Assembly: GCA_022563115.1 (NCBI GenBank)
Contig: JADFNY010000089.1
Location: 1-10,566 of the forward strand
DNA: 10,566 bases
Reading direction: 5' to 3'
Source of the DNA: Acidobacteriota bacterium
GTDB taxonomy: Bacteria > Acidobacteriota > UBA890
Shown here: piece after piece, positions 6,707-10,566 of the stretch
How the letters are laid out: every line of letters starts with the position of its first letter
Position numbering within the stretch: the first letter of the stretch is position 1
Notes under the pieces: model-generated
The model's input: the letters and a program-made list of their open reading frames with translations, nothing else
The model's database searches: none
Told to the model about the DNA's origin: nothing
Position numbers and translations under genes: made by a program

Positions 6707-7264
6707 ATGCTCGACATGGGAGACATCGATCGGTTTCTCAGTGCACCCTTGCTCGACGACGACGCCGTTGCCGAGTTCGACCGCGGCCGCGAGCGCGTCA
6801 TCGCGCGGCAGCGATCCTGGCGCCAGAATTTCCCTGCTATCGGCCTATTGCTCGAGAGCGACGAGGAGCGTGCCTACGCGCTCGCCGGCAACTATGCGAC
6901 CGAGGCCCGCGAGATCGTCGACGTGTGGCTATCCCTGCTCGGTGGCGATGCATCCGACGTCGCCGCCCGCGAGGAGCGGGCGAAATGGGTGGAGGGTTTC
7001 TGGCGCACCTGGCGCCAGCAGGTGTTTGCGACCGAGGACTACCAGCGGCTCGAAAACGGCGACGGTGGCTCCGTCGGGCCTCGGGAGCGATTCACGTTAG
7101 TGTTTGAGGACCTGTCGACACGCTACTGCGCCGAGGCGGTCGCCTGCGTGCGGGAGGGGCGGAAGCGTTCGGTGGACCCCTCGCTCCTGGCGCGCCTCAC
7201 CGTGCCGTTACGCGCCGTCGGTCGGGGCATCGGGGGGTTCTTCTTTCCGGGCAGGTCGTGGTGA
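6707..7264 (+). CDS. Hypothetical protein, 185 residues, soluble
   Basis: I do not recognise a family. The frame opens far upstream, antisense to the membrane-protein gene, so the start was chosen at the ATG at 6707, with AGGGG just before it; a second ATG at 6716 is possible. The protein (MLDMGDIDRFLSAPLL at the start) looks mostly helical and acidic, with no signal peptide. Notable parts are SWRQNFPAIGLLLESDEERAY, a Trp-rich stretch WVEGFWRTWRQQVF near residues 97-110, ERFTLVFEDLSTRYCAEAVA near 127-146, and a C-terminal SLLARLTVPLRAVGRGIGGFFF that could be amphipathic or membrane-associating. Codon use is GC-rich like its neighbours. Its 3' end overlaps the convergent peptidase gene by 57 bases. 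It is probably a real gene but lacks direct evidence of function. Confidence 0.6.
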   Translation: MLDMGDIDRFLSAPLLDDDAVAEFDRGRERVIARQRSWRQNFPAIGLLLESDEERAYALAGNYATEAREIVDVWLSLLGGDASDVAAREERAKWVEGFWRTWRQQVFATEDYQRLENGDGGSVGPRERFTLVFEDLSTRYCAEAVACVREGRKRSVDPSLLARLTVPLRAVGRGIGGFFFPGRSW

Positions 7265-8941
7265 AGACGTGGTGCCCACACGTTCACCCAGCGGGCCGAG
7301 AACCTCGACGCTCACCTCGTGGTAGAGGAGATCCCCGTCGGGGTCGAATTGCAGTCCGGTGGGAGGTGACGGCAGCGAAATGCTGAAGTCGACGCTGCCG
7401 GGCTCGATCCAGACGGTTGTCTCCAGGGGTGGAGCGGCCTCGAGCGACACCCGCATGCGTACCGGATATCGAATCGCCGCGCCCTGCTGTTCGATCACAC
7501 CGCGAAGCTCGTAGCGCGGCAATCTCGCCTCCACACGCTCGTATCCGTAGCGCACGCGAAAGCTGGGCACGTCGGCGCTGCGCAGCCAGGCGTTGAAGAA
7601 CCACGACAGATCGCCGGCGTAGATCTCCTCGGCAAGGCGTACGAAGACCGGTGTCGTGAGGTCCTCCTCGAGATCGTGCAGGGCGCGGATCAGGTCGATG
7701 AATTTGTCGAGACCCATGATCTCGCGGAGCATGTGCAGCACAGCGGCAGCCTTGTGGTAGTTGAGCGCGTTGATGGCTTCCTGTGACGACATGTCGAAGC
7801 CGATCTCGAGGGGCTCCGGGGAGGCGATGCTCAGCGCCACGCGTTGCGAGCGATCGAGCTCCTGGCGCATCATGCGGGCGCCGTACTCGCTTTCCAGGAA
7901 CATCAACGAGCTGTAGGTCGGCAAGCCCTCGCGCAACCAGGCATCGCGGCCGCGCGGGATCTCGATGTAGGAATTCCACCATTGGTGGGCGATCTCGTGC
8001 GCCAGAAGGCGGTAGGGGAAGGCCATCTCCCGGCTTACGACGTCGACGTCGAGCAGCGTCATTCCGGGCAGCGTAAGGCCGCTCATCGTTTCCGGCAGGT
8101 CAACGGCGACGAAGTTCCAGCTGCGCCGGTCGAGAACGCCAATTCGCTCGCTGAAGAACGTCGCCGCGCTGGCGATGTACTCGACGTATGACTTGGCCAA
8201 GGAACTGTTCCGGTGGTCGAGGAAGGCACGCACGAAGCCGACGGTATCGAGCTTGTTGTCCTCGACGAAACGACCGATCACCAGCGGGATCGTCTGGTTG
8301 GGCACCGAGTCGCGCCACACATAGGTCGTTACGCCGTTTTCGTCCGCTACCCTGTTGGTTCCCGACGAGACCAGCACCCAAGGGTCGGGAAGTGTTGCGG
8401 TAAGGCTCATCGGCATCGGCACGAAGCGCAGGAACTCCTCGGGGTCCGGGGTGACCCGAAGGTGCGGATACCAGGGTGTAGTGAGCAGCATCTGACCGCT
8501 CTCCTCGAGCGGGGCGTCGAAAGTTGCCCGATAGCGAAAACGCCAGGTGGTGACCACCCCGGCGTCGAGCGACGGCGTCGAAATCCGAATACGGCTTTGT
8601 CGTCGCCTGTAGGTGAGCGGCACGCCGTCGACGTCCTCGATGACGTCGAGGTTCATGTCGGGCCGCAGAAACACATTCACGACCTCGGCGGTGCGCTCGA
8701 CCCTGAAGGTGAAGTCGGCTTCGATCAACGCCGTTGGTAGCTCGGGGCGCACCTCGACGCGCAAGTCGATGCGTTGCGGCACGATGACGGGGCTCTGGGC
8801 GGGGCGGGCGGCGGAGTCCCGTCCGAAGGCTCCCGAGGCAACCTCCTCGACGGCATCGACGGCCCGCGTAGGTGGCGCTGCGAGGGCAGTCGCCAACGTC
8901 GCTAGAATCAATGTTTTGGCCGTCAAACGCATGATTTCCAT
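7208..8941 (-). CDS. Secreted M1-family (gluzincin) metallopeptidase homologue without the GxMEN motif
   Basis: A 577-residue zinc-peptidase-like protein. A signal peptide is visible at the N-terminus (MEIMRLTAKTLILATLATALA, probable cleavage after APPTRA), so it should act outside the inner membrane. The start could also be the Met at residue 4. Residues 55-220 form a beta-rich N-terminal domain. The zinc site is His315-Glu316-x-x-His319 (HEIAHQWW), followed after exactly 18 residues by Glu338 (WLREGLPTYSS). Tyr395 (LNYHKAAAVLHML) matches the catalytic tyrosine of M1 enzymes. The region where aminopeptidases carry GxMEN reads TMSGLTLPGMTLLD instead, so classical aminopeptidase specificity is doubtful. 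A Pro-rich tail (SSPRPARKEEPPDAPT) ends the protein. It diverges from accA and its 3' end overlaps the 6707 gene. The M1-clan assignment is firm but the substrate is unknown. Confidence 0.85.
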   Translation of the reverse strand: MEIMRLTAKTLILATLATALAAPPTRAVDAVEEVASGAFGRDSAARPAQSPVIVPQRIDLRVEVRPELPTALIEADFTFRVERTAEVVNVFLRPDMNLDVIEDVDGVPLTYRRRQSRIRISTPSLDAGVVTTWRFRYRATFDAPLEESGQMLLTTPWYPHLRVTPDPEEFLRFVPMPMSLTATLPDPWVLVSSGTNRVADENGVTTYVWRDSVPNQTIPLVIGRFVEDNKLDTVGFVRAFLDHRNSSLAKSYVEYIASAATFFSERIGVLDRRSWNFVAVDLPETMSGLTLPGMTLLDVDVVSREMAFPYRLLAHEIAHQWWNSYIEIPRGRDAWLREGLPTYSSLMFLESEYGARMMRQELDRSQRVALSIASPEPLEIGFDMSSQEAINALNYHKAAAVLHMLREIMGLDKFIDLIRALHDLEEDLTTPVFVRLAEEIYAGDLSWFFNAWLRSADVPSFRVRYGYERVEARLPRYELRGVIEQQGAAIRYPVRMRVSLEAAPPLETTVWIEPGSVDFSISLPSPPTGLQFDPDGDLLYHEVSVEVLGPLGERVGTTSSPRPARKEEPPDAPTDGA

Positions 8942-9063
8942 GATCGCGCCGGGGGTAAAGCCAAGCCGTACGGCTCCATGCTACCCTCTCGGCTCCGAGC
9001 AGAGAGACGTCCGCAGCCCTCTGGTGTGCCTTCCGGTGCACAGCCTCGACTCCTTCCGAATCC
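8942..9063. promoter_or_regulatory. Divergent intergenic region between the M1 peptidase gene and accA
   Basis: These 122 bases must hold the start signals for both genes unless transcripts enter from further away. A perfect 12-base palindrome, AGCCGTACGGCT (8964-8975), lies 23 bases upstream of the peptidase ATG and could be an operator. Two small inverted repeats follow: CTCGG/CCGAG near 8988-8999 and TGTGC/GCACA at 9025-9029 and 9038-9042. I find no convincing -35/-10 pair on either strand. No Shine-Dalgarno precedes accA: the bases before its ATG are pyrimidine-rich (TCCTTCCGAATCC). Confidence 0.35.
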
Positions 9064-10023
9064 ATGTATCGCAAAGCGGAAGACTTCGAAAAACCGATCG
9101 CGGAGCTCCAAGTAGAGATCCATGAGCTCGGCCTGTTCCCGGCCTCGCCGGAGCGCGACGCGCAACTCGCCGAGCTGGAGATGCGTCTCGACGAGACGCG
9201 GCGTGAGATCTACGGCAATCTGTCGCGTTGGCAGGTGACGCTTGTGGCCCGCCACCCGAAACGGCCCTATACGCTCGACTACGTCGAGCGCTTGTTCAAC
9301 GGTTTTCTCGAGCTGCACGGCGATCGCCAGTTCGGTGATGATGCCGCCATCGTTTCGGGGTTCGCGGAGTTCAACGGCCACCCGATCTGCATTATCGGCC
9401 AGCAGAAAGGCAGGACGACGAAGTCGAAGCTGCACCGCAACTTCGGGATGCCGCACCCCGAGGGGTATCGCAAGGCGCGGCGGGTCATGAAGATGGCGGA
9501 GAAGTTCGGGCGCCCGGTCTTCACGTTCATCGACACACCCGGTGCCTATCCAGGCGCGGGCGCGGAGGCGCGTGGGATCGCCGAGGCGATCGCCGTGAAC
9601 CTGCGCGAGATGTCGATGCTACGGGTGCCGATCATCGTTACGGTCATTGGTGAGGGCGGTAGCGGCGGGGCGCTGGGCATCGGTATTGGCGACCGCGTCA
9701 ACATCCTGCAGTATGCGACCTACTCGGTGATTTCACCGGAGTCGTGCTCGTCGATTCTGTGGCGCGATCCGGATCATGCCGAGGAGGCGGCCGAGGCGCT
9801 CAAGCTGACCGCTCCGGACCTCCGCGAGATGGGCCTTGTCGACGAGATCATCCCTGAGCCCGAGGGTGGCGCCCACAACGATCCCGAGGCCATGGCGTCG
9901 ACGCTCGGCGCGACGCTCGAGCGCCAGCTCGACGAGCTGCTCGGTGTCGACGTCGAGGTGCTCATCGAGAAGCGCTACAGCAAGTTCCGGGGCATCGGTG
10001 CCCTGTCCGGTCTCGAGGAGTAG
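9064..10023 (+). CDS. accA: Acetyl-CoA carboxylase carboxyltransferase subunit alpha
   Basis: Full-length AccA (319 residues, as in E. coli). With AccD it moves the carboxyl group from carboxybiotin-BCCP to acetyl-CoA, giving malonyl-CoA for fatty-acid synthesis in the cytoplasm. The N-terminus DFEKPIAELQVEI matches the family, which supports the ATG at 9064 despite the lack of a Shine-Dalgarno. Further family motifs are ARHPKRPYTLDYVERLF, IIGQQKGR, RNFGMPHPEGYRKA, FTFIDTPGAYPGAGAEARG, and the acyl-CoA-binding/oxyanion loop GEGGSGGALGIGIGD starting at Gly196. ATYSVISPESCSSILWRD and VDEIIPEPEGGAH follow. In many proteobacteria accA lies directly after dnaE. Here four genes separate them. The stop TAG 10021-10023 is followed after 14 bases by an inverted-repeat element. 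All key residues appear intact. Confidence 0.96.
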   Translation: MYRKAEDFEKPIAELQVEIHELGLFPASPERDAQLAELEMRLDETRREIYGNLSRWQVTLVARHPKRPYTLDYVERLFNGFLELHGDRQFGDDAAIVSGFAEFNGHPICIIGQQKGRTTKSKLHRNFGMPHPEGYRKARRVMKMAEKFGRPVFTFIDTPGAYPGAGAEARGIAEAIAVNLREMSMLRVPIIVTVIGEGGSGGALGIGIGDRVNILQYATYSVISPESCSSILWRDPDHAEEAAEALKLTAPDLREMGLVDEIIPEPEGGAHNDPEAMASTLGATLERQLDELLGVDVEVLIEKRYSKFRGIGALSGLEE

Positions 10024-10037
10024 AGGGCGCTGGCGTG

Positions 10038-10205
10038 TAGTGTCCTGAGTTCAGAGGTCCGTTCATGTTTGTGGCGACCGCGAGCGAGGCGATTTCAAGG
10101 AGCGGCGACGAACGCGATGCCCCCACATCGCCTTCCTCGCCCCTCCTCGACCTCACCTCCATCTCCCTCCTGCAAACATGAACGGACCTCTGACTCAGGA
10201 CACTA
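10038..10205. mobile_element. 168-base inverted-repeat element (MITE-like) between accA and recJ
   Basis: The left arm 10038-10071 (TAGTGTCCTGAGTTCAGAGG at its outer end) and the right arm 10173-10205 are reverse complements over 33 positions, with one extra T in the left arm. Both ends finish in TA, and complementarity stops right outside them. A TA boundary with long terminal inverted repeats is what a non-autonomous element moved by an IS630/Tc1-type transposase would leave, though TA being self-complementary means duplication cannot be proven. The 101-base core holds a central hairpin, GCGATG/CATCGC (10114-10119 and 10126-10131), and a strongly pyrimidine-rich strand from about 10120 to 10172. 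The minus strand is open through the core but shows no protein I recognise. No transposase is present. Transcribed, the arms would form a long stem that could act as a terminator for accA. Confidence 0.75.
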
Positions 10206-10566
10206 GGGTTTGGCGTCTGCGCGACTACGATCCTGCCGTCGCGGTCGCCCTTCAGAACGAGCTCGGCCTGTTTCCGGTAACCACGCGGATTCTCGCCAGC
10301 CGCGGCATCGACAGCGTCGCCGCGGCGCAGTCGTTCCTGCACCCGAGTCTCGACGAGCTTCACTCGCCGTTCGCCTTCGTGCAGATGGAGGCGGCGGTAG
10401 AACGTCTACTCGCTGCCATCGAGCGCGGTGAGCGGATCGTCGTCCATGGCGACTACGATGTCGACGGCATCACCGGCACGGTGCTGTTGCTGGTGGCACT
10501 GCGCGCCATCGGGGCTGACATCGATTATCTGGTCCCGCATCGCCTCGACCACGGGAAGCATCGCCT
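10178..10566 (+). CDS. recJ: Single-stranded-DNA-specific exonuclease RecJ, N-terminal part (runs off window)
   Basis: RecJ degrades single-stranded DNA 5' to 3' in recombination and mismatch or base-excision repair. The first 129 residues are present. WRLRDYDPAVAVALQNELGL, then VTTRILASRGIDSVAAAQSFL, then HPSLDELHSPFAF match the typical RecJ beginning. Residues 90-99 (HGDYDVDGIT) are DHH-family motif I with the metal-binding aspartates. The only start codon in this frame before the homology is the ATG at 10178, which lies in the right arm of the inverted-repeat element. The first nine or so residues (MNGPLTQDT) are therefore encoded by the element and are not conserved RecJ sequence. No Shine-Dalgarno precedes it (CTCCCTCCTGCAAAC). 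An in-frame TGA near 10045 closes the frame upstream and no GTG or TTG lies between, so the native start was probably replaced or displaced. Confidence 0.87.
   Translation, partial: MNGPLTQDTRVWRLRDYDPAVAVALQNELGLFPVTTRILASRGIDSVAAAQSFLHPSLDELHSPFAFVQMEAAVERLLAAIERGERIVVHGDYDVDGITGTVLLLVALRAIGADIDYLVPHRLDHGKHR

Noticed and set aside
10038..10205. CRISPR repeat or integration (att) site
   Set aside because: There is only one pair of repeats and they are inverted, with no spacers and no integrase or tRNA nearby.
9962..10363. Minus-strand frame through the inverted-repeat element and into recJ
   Set aside because: It overlaps the accA end and the RecJ start, both well conserved on the plus strand, and it shows no domain. 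The core's open frame is probably a by-product of its composition.

Overview
This 10.6 kb GC-rich bacterial window holds mostly housekeeping genes: dnaE, a benzoate-CoA-ligase-like gene, a YbhN-type membrane protein, a hypothetical gene, an M1-type peptidase, accA and the start of recJ. GC-biased third positions and a dnaE/accA/recJ neighbourhood are compatible with a deltaproteobacterial or related environmental lineage. I cannot assign a taxon from the sequence alone. Indels and an abrupt left junction suggest a metagenome-type or draft contig.

Left edge (1 to about 665): on the minus strand lie an ECF-type sigma factor missing its N-terminus and, overlapping its stop codon, a small protein with one hydrophobic segment that runs off the window. 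Both look like a sigma/anti-sigma type pair of actinobacterial flavour. They stop abruptly where dnaE begins. dnaE is itself missing about 100 N-terminal residues, including the start of the PHP domain. The two genes are therefore cut at the same place, which points to a chimeric assembly or a rearrangement breakpoint.

Centre (about 665 to 5646): dnaE (DNA polymerase III alpha) is followed, with an ATGA stop/start overlap, by a benzoate-CoA-ligase-family acyl-CoA synthetase. Each gene carries one apparent frameshift in the -1 direction (near 2677-2688 and 4754-4759). Homology resumes in the next frame each time, so each is one gene split into two reading frames. A perfect 22-base hairpin (5687-5708) separates this plus-strand block from the next gene, which converges on it.

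Right-centre (5708 to 8941): a YbhN/LPG-synthase-TM family membrane protein (minus) and an unrecognised 185-residue protein (plus) diverge from a 21-base gap. The latter converges, with a 57-base overlap, on a secreted M1-family (gluzincin) metallopeptidase homologue (minus) that keeps the zinc site but lacks the GxMEN aminopeptidase motif.

Right edge (8942 to 10566): a 122-base divergent intergenic region leads to full-length accA (acetyl-CoA carboxylase carboxyltransferase alpha). Between accA and recJ sits a 168-base element with 33-34-base terminal inverted repeats bounded by TA, resembling a MITE. The apparent recJ start codon lies inside its right arm. recJ continues past the window end.

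No CRISPR array, tRNA, rRNA or clear new multi-gene system is visible. The points most worth checking are the left junction, the inverted-repeat element that supplies the recJ start, and the two frameshifts.
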